Assembly (NCBI GenBank): GCA_030765055.1
Contig: CM060954.1
Location: 109,678,054-109,742,053, forward strand
Length of the DNA: 64,000 bases
Direction of reading: 5' to 3'
Origin: Mantis religiosa
Lineage: Eukaryota; Arthropoda; Insecta; Mantodea; Mantidae
Below the pieces are notes generated by a model. That model was not told where the DNA came from. It searched no databases and saw only the letters and a program-made list of their open reading frames with translations. Below, one piece after another: positions 20,266-31,237 of this stretch. Each line of letters starts with the position of its first letter. Position 1 is the first letter of the stretch. Both the position numbers and the translations under genes were made by a program.

Positions 20266-23200
20266 CTTTATGAATTGCTAATAATTAGTATTTTATATTA
20301 CTTTAAAATTACTAAACTGTATAAGAGAAGTATGCTAAAATAAAATTACAGTATGTGGAAGAAATATTGAAAAATAATACCACTGATATGCTTAGGATCC
20401 ATAACATTGGAGGGAATTCAAACCTAATGCGAAAAGAATCTTGAATTCAAAAGGTATTAAACGGACCTACAAAATCCAAACATGAAATATTATACAAATG
20501 TAATGCTTCATACTTAAAGCAAAATACAATTTAAATATATGTAAGATATTTTTGTTTCCCTTTAACTGGAAAGAATGCCAGAGTCATGTTATTAGTTAGG
20601 GATATGAGTATTATTATTTTAAATCTTTAATTTTCTGTGAAATGCTCATAAAAAGCTTCAATGTATAATTGACAAACTGAACGACGTGGAGAGCAAGTGA
20701 TCAAAATAAATGGTGACAAGTCTATCCACTGTTATTCATATGGTTTAATATACGTATATATTTTCATAGAATCTGGATTGAAAGTTCTAGAAGCCAATTT
20801 TAAATTTAATAATAAGTTATTGAATTACCAACTCTAAGTTAACCACCAAAATGGTCTTGTCTAGAACAGAAAATTAAATATAAGCAGCGTTTAGGTATTG
20901 TGCAATATAGTTACAGAATATAAATAAATAATTAACCTAAGTATAAACTGAAAAGTATCAAAAATGGAAATAAATATTCAAATCGTTATGCACTTGAGAA
21001 ACTGAGTATTTGCTATGATGAATATACTTTTCAGAAGCGAGTCAATAGCAAAGAAAAGACTTCATAAATATCTTTATGTGTATGAAACAATACGGGGGTA
21101 ATTAATATTGTTGAAATATCTAGCAATTTCACATTTCTGTGCAGAAACATGAGCCTTAAACTGAGCCTGAAAACTTTACAGAAATGAAACCTTATTAACA
21201 TTAAATATAGCGAAAAGAAAATAATATTTCAAAGAAATGAATGGAAAGATTGAAGAATGGACAAATCACATATCACATGAACGGAATATCTGTTCAACGG
21301 GAAAAGGTGTTGGCCACCGTAGATTCCAGCAATTATCAGGGAACCGGAATGAAACGTTGGGCTCCATATTACATGGTTTTCGTTGGTATTTTTGACGAAA
21401 TGTTCTGCAAATTTATGAATTTCTTGTTCAACTTCAAAGCATTAGAAGACATATACAAATTTATAGAAATAATCTACCAAATAACATACATAAAGGCAAA
21501 AGCTGACTGATAAAACAGTTTCGCTAGTTTCTTTGCATCCTTGTTGAAGCTTAAAGCATAAAAAGACATATTGTATAAACTCGTTCAACTTCTCTATTAA
21601 ATAAAAGCGTAAATGAAAACCTAACAACTGTTACTTTGCAAAAAATGTGAAGAAGCAACAGTGCAGGTTAAAAGAAATCACCATCAATTTTAAAGGTTAA
21701 ATGTCGAAGTACGCTATGTCAACATGAGTAGATCGAAAACTGTTTCCATTCCAGGAATTCCTACAGAAAACACATTTTTCTCCAGTGCTGCGAAATCAAC
21801 AGTCATTGGATGAGTGAGTCGGACAGCCTCGTAATTTCTGCGACACGGGTACAAACTGCCTGTACAAAATCACTGTTTGTTTAAACAGTTCCAAATGGAA
21901 ATGTTTGTTGTTGAACAGATGTTAAAGTTAGTTGGAAATGTACACTGAGGTATGCAGAGGTAATAGTTACAAGCGACTCGTGAAAAGAAGAATAAACAAC
22001 ACGGTAGAACAACACAACATATATTGCCTCTGGCACCTACGTTACTGAACTCTAATGTTGCACAAACACGTCAAATCTTAAAGTGGCAAACCCCAAATAA
22101 TATAACATTACATTGTTTAAACTTTCCGAATTTTTAACTTGTTTTCATTGCTTTTTCGAAAAGCAAAAATAGGTTGAAAGTTGTTTCTAAGATTGTTTGG
22201 GACTATTTTGAACCCAAAAGGTTATTTATGAAAGACAATACTCTTATATTTGCAATGCAGTTATAATTAAAATTAACACACGGAGAAATAAAGAAGGTAA
22301 ATACTATAAATGTGAGTTTTGCATAATCAAAACTGGTCTTTCGAATCCAGCAAACGCTATTTCAAGTACTAGGCTTTTATAAACGCTGAATTGCTATCAG
22401 AGGTTTACCATTGACTATGTAATATCATGCCTACAGCCTGGACTACCAGTACAATCAGTTGGATTTGAAATGGTATTTCTCCTTGTTAAATGGAGCTGCA
22501 CGTGCATATACTTTGTGTTTTCTGCTTGAACTTCTGCAAGACGTTGTTCTTAATGTTAGGGTCAATAATGATCCCGGAAAACGAGCTGGCTGGCATAGTA
22601 ACAAGTTCCATCGGTTCCTAGCCGATGAACTTCTTCATAAACTATAAAACAATGTTTTCTGCGTGCTTCACTTCAATTTTGTGATGGAAGTCTCTGCGGT
22701 TTCAGCATTGGGCTCGTCGAGAATTGTTAACAGTGGACATCTCTTTTTCTCCTTCATATGATTTACAAGCTTTAGTTCACGAATTTGACACTTGTACGCC
22801 AATAACCTATAAAAAGTTTATGTATACTTTAGGACCTATTTTGAACGTCTTCATTTATTTCTCCAGAACTTAATTGTAATTTTTTCACTTTACTTGCAAT
22901 AGGATTGTTTCCATTACAGCTTACTTTCTCTAGTCACTCTTACCCATAATCGTATACAAATACTTGTTCTTCTATCCATTTCAACAACATATAAATTATA
23001 TTTTGTCATTTGATCTATTAATGTTGTTTCAATTATCTCTAACAGATTTAAGCAAAAATCAAATAAGGAATCGAAATGTCATCAAAATGTGATATAGGAA
23101 CATCTAGGAGACTTTTAGAGAGTTTTATATATTTAGTAATTAATTGAGGTAAAATTTAATTTTTTGTTTATTTATATATTTCCTTGCTGGTACAAGGGCT

Positions 23201-23519
23201 TCGACAATCCATTCTTTCGACATGGCCACGACGTAAAATAGAAGGGAAAAAAGAATACGACTTTCTATTAAAGAAAATGACATACAAATAGGCACTTTCA
23301 AATCCAAACCAACATACAGGTATTTGCCATAAATTGTGTGCTTTAACAAGATCTAACTTTATGTTACAGTTTTATCTAATATAACTCTACAGTTTTCACT
23401 CTCTTTTGCCATAAAACCATATTAAACTTAAGATGTTTTAATTGTATTGAGCTATTTTTGAGAAGAGCAAAACTTTTGTAAAATGTTAAAGGGTAGTTCA
23501 TTGTAGGAGTATTAGATAG
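20266..23519. other. 3.2 kb without a recognised element
   Basis: Plus-strand frames of 89 codons (21241-21510) and 62 codons (22459-22647) show no known signature. No terminal repeats, tRNA-like boxes or transposase motifs were seen. This is the longest quiet stretch in the window. Confidence 0.4.
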
Positions 23520-24537
23520 AGAGAGTCGACTGAAAAATTCAATGCCTTGGCCGGGATTTGAACCTCGGATTTCATGGTTTCCGTCCAGTCGCTCTTACCC
23601 ATTGAGCTACCATGGCAAACGTGCCGTACTGACATTAGTGCTAAGACACTAATGTGCAGAAATGATTCATTTCCACCAATTAACTTAAATAATAAGAGTT
23701 TAATGGTGAAGCCTGGGATTCAAGTACTTAAAACAGTTAAGTCGTCACAAATGGTGTATTTCGGATACTAGAGCCCCTAATGGTTTACCGGGAAAACATG
23801 AGTCAATTAAATGTCAGAACGGTATGTTGGCCGTGGTAGCTCAATGCGTAAGAACGACTGGACGGAAACCAGGAAATTCGCAGTTCAAATACCGGCCATG
23901 GCATTGAATTTTTCATTTCGACTCAATCGCCCCGTAGGGGAGGGGATCCGTCCCCATCAGGTGCGGGCGCTGCGGACCACTAGCACCCGTGGTACCTCTG
24001 ACGTTACTAGAGGAACCTCGGGCCGTAAATTCGAGCCCCTCCCTGGTAGGGAGTTGTTCGGATTGGGTTGGACTTGAGGGGGCAGTGATTCCCGATACCC
24101 GTGGAAGATCCGATACGTCTCCGGACGGGGTTGAGAGAAGCCATTAATATTCCCATGTACTAGCCAGCATAGCTAGTAGAAGGTGTGCTAGATCACCAGG
24201 CGGCCCCAACGAGGTCATATCGGTAGCCTTCCCATTTTGCTGTTGGTGCACGTAAGTGGCGTATGCACTTCCATCCCGTCTTGAGTCCACAGGACCAGAT
24301 GCAGGGGCTTGTTAGTCTCTAGGTCTTGCCCTATGGAAAGCCCCACAGAGGCGCCGGGCACCCTTTCGGGACAGCTCGGTAACTCCCTGGTCGAAGGAGG
24401 TCCGGGTCCAGGACTAATGGGAGTAGAACCTCTGGCCTTAACTGTCGACTCTCTCTATCCAAAACCTTAGCCTATCTACGGCTAGTGTGAAGAAATGATT
24501 AATTTCCACCAATTAACTTAAATAGTAGGAGTGTTAC
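23520..24537. mobile_element. SINE-A head-to-head dimer with a 520-bp insertion
   Basis: Left core on the minus strand (23527-23632: aaaaattcaatgccttgg, then ggatttgaacctcgg). A tail-like and linker region comes next (23660-23800), then a right core on the plus strand (23805-23917: ggccgtggtagctcaatg, then gcagttcaaataccggcc). After the insertion at 23925-24444 the tail resumes (ttagcctatctacggctagt, 24468-24487). The candidate outer duplication (gtaggagtatta at 23503-23514, gtaggagtgtta at 24526-24537) overlaps the family linker and is ambiguous. Confidence 0.7.
23925..24444. mobile_element. GC-rich 520-bp insertion of unknown family
   Basis: Bounded by a 7-bp direct duplication tcgactc (23918-23924 and 24445-24451). 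Removing one copy restores the SINE-A linker to tail junction, so this is a genuine insertion. It is markedly GC-richer than the window, with no long frame, no poly-A, no tRNA boxes and no obvious inverted ends. It begins cgccccgtaggggaggggat and ends near aacctctggccttaactg. It could be the 5' UTR of an unfamiliar LINE or a non-autonomous element. Confidence 0.6.
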
Positions 24538-24552
24538 CTTGAAAAATTATAT

Positions 24553-25027
24553 TGTGACTTCACGGGTTCGTAGAATTAAAAATATTGTTTACAGAAAATT
24601 AAAACTCTTAATTGCAGTAAAACAAAAGCTTTGTACAACACTTGCAGCAGAAAAAAATGTAACATTGACAAACAGCAGTCTTCAAGATCGACTCGGTACT
24701 TCACTGTACGTAAACAAAAGAATTACTGTGGTACAGTTCAGATGTCAACAACTCACACAATTACACAACTGCAACGCACAAGTAACTTCTCACTGCTATT
24801 TATATCTCCCAGTGATTGTTCTAGAATTAACAATGACCTCCAGAGAAAAATGCGGTGGCAAGATAAAGACGAAACATTCTAGAACCTCTCTCTGTCTCTT
24901 TCTCTCTCGGTCGCTTTTCTCTCTCTCGGCAAGCGTCAAGCTCGGCGCGCTACTCTCTTTCTTTCCTGCCCACGCGCGTGCCTCACTGGCTTTTCGCAGC
25001 TCCAACACAACAATGCAATCGGTGACA
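24553..25027 (-). mobile_element. LTR-1 copy 2: solo LTR
   Basis: 475 bp from TGTGACTTCACGGGTTCGTA (plus reading) to ...ggtgaca at 25027. On the minus strand this is a TGTCACC...GTCACA LTR. Flanking 4-mers are atat and ctat (3 of 4). It shares with the 58-kb copy the block cttgaagactg near 24680-24690 and the terminal unit ttaattctacgaaccc. A CT-rich stretch (24886-24945) is private to this copy. The long plus-strand frame inside it is not a gene. No internal retroelement sequence is adjacent. Confidence 0.75.
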
Positions 25028-26279
25028 CTATGTTGTATCTTTGAAAAATGTGAACTGAAATAAGAAGTATGACATTTAGTGATTTTTAATTTTCAGCTTA
25101 CGCTGTTCAAAGAGAGATGGCCAGACATACAGTCAGATACAAAGATACGTAATGTCATTTTTCTATATATACTTTTTGATTCAATCAGTCTCAAAGCATG
25201 TATCTAAAAACCCTGATATCTCAGTTAAGAATTTTTGACTGTAAGGATTACTTTCGATCCTTACATTAAGCACGTAGTATAGAAGATAAAATTAGTTTTA
25301 AAATAATTGTTTAGTATTCTTAAGCAGTGATGCTATGAATGCCTAAAACAAAACCAAGGTACTTCCATTTCTGCTGGTAGTTATAACAGCTTCAGCTTGG
25401 AGACGTGAGTAGCTTTATCTTTTGCATTAAGACAGGCTTTGTCTTCTGTCTTTGAGATGAAACTCAACTTCTCCCACACAATGCAGCACTTGTCAACATT
25501 TATTACGTACATTTCAGTGCAAAATGTTGTTTTAAAGGAATATAATTCATATCGTGAGTGTTAACACGGCTACCTCTGTAGTGATTTCAAACTAAATTCA
25601 TCCGTTAGCGCTGTCATTTATAATTATTACGGACATGGTTTTTAGAGAATCGCTGCCACAGCGGTTTTCCATTAAATGGACACACACCAGATCTTTTTGT
25701 AGCCGAAGTTCTCTGTGTAAACATTTTCACAATGTACACTGATAACAAAATCTAGGAATGTTTTTTTGTTCAAGCTGTGCTTGTTTAACGTCCCTGGAAT
25801 GTCCCAGTGAAAGGTACAAATAATACACGCTTTATTGCGACGAAGGATTACAAAGCAAGCATATGAATGCTCAGGCTTTGAATCTAGAGGATTTCTGCTT
25901 AAAACAACAAATGTTTAAATAAATAATTACTGTTTTGATATGTGTGCTTAAATTTTTTCTAAGATGTACTTTTATTCTGCTTCAAATATATCGATTTTCA
26001 GCGAAGGTTTTACTTGGAATTTCATTGTTTCACCAAGATTTCGCATAAATATTATATATACTAATGTCACAAAGAGGGAAAGCGCTGAGTGCAAGTTAAC
26101 CTTGAAACCAGCATCTTCTCTGTCTAACCTCTCTGTATGGAGTCGTTATATCTTCTAGGAATTAAAAGTGAGTGTCTAGAGATGGTTTTGATCAGCCCGA
26201 AGGGTGGAATAAGAATGCTTAAATGTTATAAAAACGGCGAAATAAATGAAGGGAAAGGTATTGGCGTAGCAGCTTTAAA
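25028..26279. other. AT-rich stretch, nothing recognised
   Basis: Neither coding nor repeat signals shared with the rest of the window were seen. Confidence 0.45.
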
Positions 26280-26430
26280 ATCAATGGCAATGGAAACCAC
26301 AGAACACGGAGAAAGCCCACCTAGACGGGGCCATTACCACCAAAAATCCCACATACGATCTCTGGGATCAAACCTAGCCTTCTATCTAACATTTGAGTGG
26401 TTTACCCACTCGGCTACGGCGCCATGTCTA
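26280..26430 (-). mobile_element. SINE-E copy 1 (tRNA-derived, partial)
   Basis: On the minus strand the head reads ggcgccgtagccgagtgggt, a tRNA-Ser/Leu-like 5' end with box A. About 35 bp downstream comes a box B-like ggtttgatccc. The body blocks (aaatcccacatacgat, agaaagcccacctagacggg on plus) correspond to the SINE-E at 60845-61085 (aaatctcactttgcgg, agaaaacccgccccaacg). The 3' end is unclear. Confidence 0.7.
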
Positions 26431-27391
26431 CTCTGATCTCATTAATTGTTTTCCAAGGGCTCAAAAGTGTCAGATGTTCATTTTTAAGTCTCTCCGGTAG
26501 GGTAATAATTCTCGAAATTTGTTTTCTACATAATCTATAGCCTTTGATCTTACAAATGATATATAATTTGTGGTTTACTTAATTTAAAACCTATTTAACA
26601 CAAGTTTGTATTTAAGTGGGGGTGGCACTCTCAATTGAACTTACTGTGATAAAACAATCAAATTGATACTTAACTTTGGCCAGCCTTTTGGGCCCTTTAG
26701 TTCAGTGATCTCTTCACAGATACCAGAAAGTTAATGTTTTTCAGTGTTATATTGTTTAGTACATTAGTACATTCTAGGATTTAAAAGTGTTTAAGAGAAG
26801 AAGGATGTTGGTAAAGCTAAAATAGCTGCTTGACAGGTAGTGTAAATTCTAACATCCTTTCTACGTCATCACAGTGGCCCAATTCCAGCCAACATAAGCA
26901 CCTCTGTTTCAGAAACACAAAGACATTGAAGATCAATACAGTAATTTCTTAAAAGAGAAGTATTAAAACATTTAGAGCAGTGGAGCAAAGGATAGAGCAG
27001 CACAGAAGAGAATGCAATAGTAAACTGGAGGATGAAATGATGGGTGACCCAACATTGGTTCAGGAATGCATTGAAAACTTTAAGGGGCCGTTTTTCTAAG
27101 TTACAATGTTTTAATATATACTGTACCTTTTCTCATCTTACAAAAGAGATATTGATTTCAAACTTCTAGAATATGTTTATTACAATATTATGAATATTTT
27201 AACACGAGAACTTTAAGAATCATATACTATTTCCAGCATTCCATAAAAATAAATTTAAATGTGGGGAAAGTGCGTATTAATAAAAACATTATATGTAATT
27301 ACACAAATAAAATGTCATCAAACCCCCGTGTTAAATTTTAGCCAAACGTATCGTACTGCTGAAAAAAATCAGCAGTATATTCCTAATGTAT
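26431..27391. other. AT-rich stretch, nothing recognised
   Basis: No motif supports a gene or element here. Confidence 0.45.
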
Positions 27392-27890
27392 TGTGACTTT
27401 GTGGGTTCATGAAATTAAAATTCCAATTGCACAAACTCAAAATGTTCTTTATTTCCACCGAATAACAGTTAGAACACTTGCCGATTACATAGAATTACTT
27501 AGCGCACACAATTACAACCCACCAGTTCGTCTGTCACAGGTCCATTCCACGCTTACAATTACGTACAACTCCTCTGATACACGTACACCGTCTTCCAGTC
27601 CGTTCGCTAACACGGCGCTCCTCACGGCTGCTCGCCAAGAACTGAACTGGCTGGTCCACTGCAGCCCTAATATAAGAAGATCGCTTTTTCTGGAAGCTTC
27701 GCGGTTCGGAAGGTCTCCCGATGGTTCCAGACGTTAGGGGGAGGGGAAAGAGGCAGCTAGTGATGCTTTTCCAACCAACCCCCTCAGTTAGCGCTACACA
27801 GATAAATGGGTAGGCGTGGTTGACTGCTTCCCGTCGGGTCCCTACCTGCCAGCTGCTGGTTCTCTCGGGAATTCCGATGTTCGAGTGACA
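27392..27890 (-). mobile_element. LTR-1 copy 3: solo LTR with perfect 4-bp duplication
   Basis: 499 bp, from TGTGACTTTGTGGGTTCATG (plus) to cgagtgaca at 27890. The direct duplication gtat at 27388-27391 and 27891-27894 fixes both ends. On the minus strand the LTR starts TGTCACTCG, has a TATA-like ttatatta and, near its end, an AATAAAG signal before the terminal block. TGT...ACA ends with 4-bp duplications are typical of Ty3/Gypsy integrases. No gag, pol or second LTR is seen, so this is an LTR-LTR recombination product. Confidence 0.88.
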
Positions 27891-28026
27891 GTATTAACGG
27901 GAAAGCTATATTGAATATGACTAATTTACCATTGCAAGGCTATAGGGTCTTTCGGAGTGCCCTAACATTATTTCAAAATTAAAAACAATTCTGTTTGTGT
28001 TTAGCTGTTCATTTGCTTATTACATG

Positions 28027-28557
28027 ATGTTCATATGTAAATTACTGCAATACGTAAGAGAGAGAGAGAAAGGCTAGCTTGGGTGAGAACAGGAACAATA
28101 TTTCTAAGAGGGAAAAGGGATAAGGAAAAGGGAATTTTTGAATTGTGTGGGGGAAAAGAAAGCATAGAACACTATGTAACAGAATGCGAGGATGTTGCAA
28201 TGTGGAGAAAAAAGGTTAGGGAGGAAAAGTGGGAGAGAGTAGAGAAGGGGATGGTAGCTATAAAAATGTTAATGGGAAAGGAGGAAAAGAAGGTAAGAGG
28301 TATTGGCAAGTTCTTATAGAAAGTAAATGAAAAATGGGCCAGAAATGTAAAGAATATATGAAAGGAAGATGAGGGGAAAGAATGAGACTAATTAAGTAAC
28401 CAGGAGGCGTGGAGGTTAAGAGCTACTTGGCAGAGCGAAAGACCAGGGTGTCATGTAAGCCAACGTGACAACAAAGTAAAGACAAATAAATGTAGCCTGA
28501 AGTTGTAAATTTTGAAGTTCTGGCATATTCACAACAAATAAATAATTCATTCATTCA
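28027..28557 (+). mobile_element. LINE-B copy 1: 5'-truncated 3' end
   Basis: A 531-bp insertion with 9-bp duplications tattacatg (28018-28026 and 28558-28566). The coding remnant at about 28050-28319 reads RERERLAWVRTGTIFLRGKR, then CGGKESIEHYVTECEDV and WRKKVREEKWERVEKG, the C-terminal region of a LINE ORF2; it stops at 28317-28319. The 3' UTR (acaacaaagtaaagacaaat block) matches LINE-B copy 2, and the end is a TTCA-type repeat. A typical target-primed, severely 5'-truncated insertion. Confidence 0.85.
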
Positions 28558-28566
28558 TATTACATG

Positions 28567-29415
28567 CTGCTGAGTGTTATAATTTAGTGAATCGCGAAAG
28601 GAAAGCAATTTCACTTAACCTACAGACACTTTTTCTCTAAATGAATATTACTATGTCTGCATTTAAATTCAGGGTGTCAAAAGCTGTTTGTTTACAGCTA
28701 TAATTGTTGCCTTTTAAATTCAGTTAAATAGGCATTACTTTTAGGTTTGAAGCTACTCCAGTCTTAGCGGTGAGCACAATGAACGTTATATTATCACAGC
28801 TAAAAAAAAGTCCATTCAAAAATTTGTTGTTATATTGAACGTAAACAACAAGGTTTGATTCGATATTTGCAATCTGTTTCATGCCATGTGAAAACACGCG
28901 TAGCTACGTAACCTTTTAATAACCCTCGCATTTAAAATTATGACCAATATACATACACTGTGAATATTGCCTTGATATTACTAGCGGCAGAAAATATCCC
29001 AACAATTTCTTTTAACGGTTTGCTTAATGTAACAGTTACGAAGACAAGCAATAACAGTCACGCATTAAAGTTACAAAAGTAAGGAATACAAACTAAATAG
29101 TTGCTCACTAACGGATACCATAGTTACATTATTCACTGCAGGTGCATTGGTGTCCCTTATCGAAAATTATTTATCTCAACTTCTTAAGCAATATTTATCT
29201 CCGTTGCAAGAAATTGTGAGTAGCATGCTCGCTCTAATGTGTGAAAAAGCGTCTACTAATTATTCGCTTTGATACACATATGCAGCTAACGTAACTGCAT
29301 GTTGGACAAATGAATTTGGATGTTAATGTTTATCTTTTCTGTTCATCTTTTCCCTTTATAAAACGGCAAACAAAATAAGGTGAAAAAATTAGAATGACAC
29401 AGCAATATAAAAATT
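28567..29415. other. AT-rich stretch, nothing recognised
   Basis: No coding or repeat signal was seen. Confidence 0.45.
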
Positions 29416-30660
29416 GGAGTGTTGAATAGTAGCCAAGATGTTATTTACGAACGAGTATCACTTTCAAGTGATCCGGGCGACTTTCAGAACTCTCACCTCT
29501 GTAGCATCGCCGTTCCAGCCTCGGCCTACAGTCTTCATTGTTACTCTACAAATCACTCGTTCGTCAGCTTATTACATACGCCTGCCAAGTGTGGGGGGCC
29601 GCACGCACATATCCTCTGCGTCGTATTCAGGTCATACAGAATTGCTTCATGCCCATCATTACCAACGCTCCATGGTTCATCCGTAATCAGCAGCTTCATC
29701 ACGAACTAGGACTGTTACCTCTACACGACTACATTCGCAGGATCGCTCGTCGTTTCTTTTTCACGCATTATAACATCGTACATTATAACATCGGCGTCCG
29801 CACGCGCCAGCCCTCACGCTTGAAGAGGAGACTACCACAGGACCTGCTTCTAAGTGATACATCTGATTCGAGTGATTCTAGTGCTTGATGTCTGTCTTAC
29901 ATCTTCAATATTGATATAATTTCTCAGAGAGTATTATTGGAGTTCTAACTTAATGGAGTTAGTGGGCGGCGTGTTAGCCTACCCCTGAGTGTTATTGTTC
30001 TTATTGTACTGTTACCTTCTTTTCACTCTGAACTGTAAAGCAATGTACTGCTGATCGATCAATAAAAGAAATTATAAAAAATAAAAAAATATAAAACTTT
30101 CAAGTGACTGGAAGCCAGCATAGAGGATTTCTTCGTCGACTTCATGGAGAGTGTATGAAGAGTCAATGTGGATGCCAACAGTGAAGCATGGTGGAGGGTT
30201 GGTTATGGTATGGGGAAGTTTTGCAGGCGATAAAAATTGGTGATCTGGTGAGAGTATATGAAACACTGAATAAATGCTGATTTATCTGGCAAGGGACTTA
30301 TTGGTCGTCGATTTATTCAACCGCAGGACAATGGTCAGAAACATTCTTCTAAATTTATAGTGAGGCTATACGGGAAAAGAGCAATGGGAAAAATTGGAAA
30401 ATGTGATTTGGCTAATTCAATCACGTGACATATCCCAAAGAACTCTTATGCGACGAATTTGACAGGGAAGAGAGGAAATGAGGTAATCTAATGTTGAAGA
30501 TCTGTGGAATAATTTGCAAACGTATTGGAGTGCAACATCTGCAAAAGAACTGCACAATCTGATCTCCAGAATAACAAGAGTTTGTGCAGCGGTTCTGAGG
30601 ACAAAGGGTGGATACTTTGAAGAGGCTAGAACCCAAACCACAGTATATTGCACTCAATAA
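29416..30660 (+). pseudogene. TC1-1: Tc1-like transposase, split by LINE-C
   Basis: Plus-strand remnants of a Tc1-family transposase. The part before the LINE reads MLFTNEYHFQV, where active proteins have FTDES, so the first catalytic Asp is now Asn. After the LINE (from 30096) come TGSQHRGFLRRLHGECMKSQ, then VKHGGG and VMVWGSFAGD, then GLIGRRFIQPQDNGQKHSSK (second acidic motif kept), a decayed SRD..PKELLCDEFDRE (third motif, shifted), and finally LCSGSEDKGWIL-type C-terminal sequence to about 30640. The N-terminal DNA-binding domain and terminal repeats are missing. Frames are broken repeatedly. A close relative of the 30360-30500 part sits inside the composite at 31411-31550. Confidence 0.8.
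29472..30095 (+). mobile_element. LINE-C: 5'-truncated LINE inserted in TC1-1
   Basis: A 624-bp insertion with 12-bp perfect duplications actttcaagtga (29460-29471, 30096-30107). It encodes the last part of a Jockey-like ORF2: LLYKSLVRQLITYACQVWGA, RRIQVIQNCFMPIITNAPWF, then HHELGLLPLHDYIRRIARRF, to a stop at 29886-29888. A frameshift lies just upstream (29470-29540). A 3' UTR of about 180 bp follows, with AATAAA at 30061 and an A-rich tail. It is a different family from LINE-F, though the two share the same domain. Removing it rejoins the Tc1 frame. Confidence 0.9.
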
Positions 30661-31237
30661 TAGAGAAAGTATTAATCTTGTTGGATTTTTTAATTTTTAC
30701 GACGTGTTTGTACATTGAAGTAAATTATTATGATTTTTTCGTATGTCATTCAAAACTTCGGACCAACAGTGTAAATACCGGTGAAACACAAACTGGACTT
30801 CCAAGTTCCGGGAGTGTATCGCAGTCCCCGTGAATGTGAGACACTGTGTTTAGGGCAAATAGGAAGGACCATAGCTACCACAATAAACGAACATGAGTGG
30901 GACATTAGTTTAACGCAACCTGGACTGGCAGAACATTGTTTGGATAACTACTGGGAGTAGACCATCTTGGAAAAATGCAACAGTTACTGGAACCGCAGAG
31001 TTAAGGAATCTTTGGCCATTTCCTCCGAGAGGTGCACGCTTAATCGTGATGCTGGTTATCAGTTGAGCCCCTCTGGGAAATCGGCCTTAAAAATGAAAAT
31101 CAATCTGCTTGAGAAGCACAGATCTGTACAGCAGTTTGATCATCAAATTAAGTAGTTACTTTTCTGTGACCTAATTAGTTTTCTACACTTATGTCATCTC
31201 CTGACCTGGCTTTTAATTTACTTCAAACATTCTTTTG

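Noticed and set aside
24539..25063. 174-codon plus-strand frame
   Set aside because: It spans an LTR-1 solo LTR from end to end and has no protein signature; open by chance, helped by a CT-rich tract.
27393..27737. 114-codon plus-strand frame
   Set aside because: It lies wholly inside LTR-1 copy 3.
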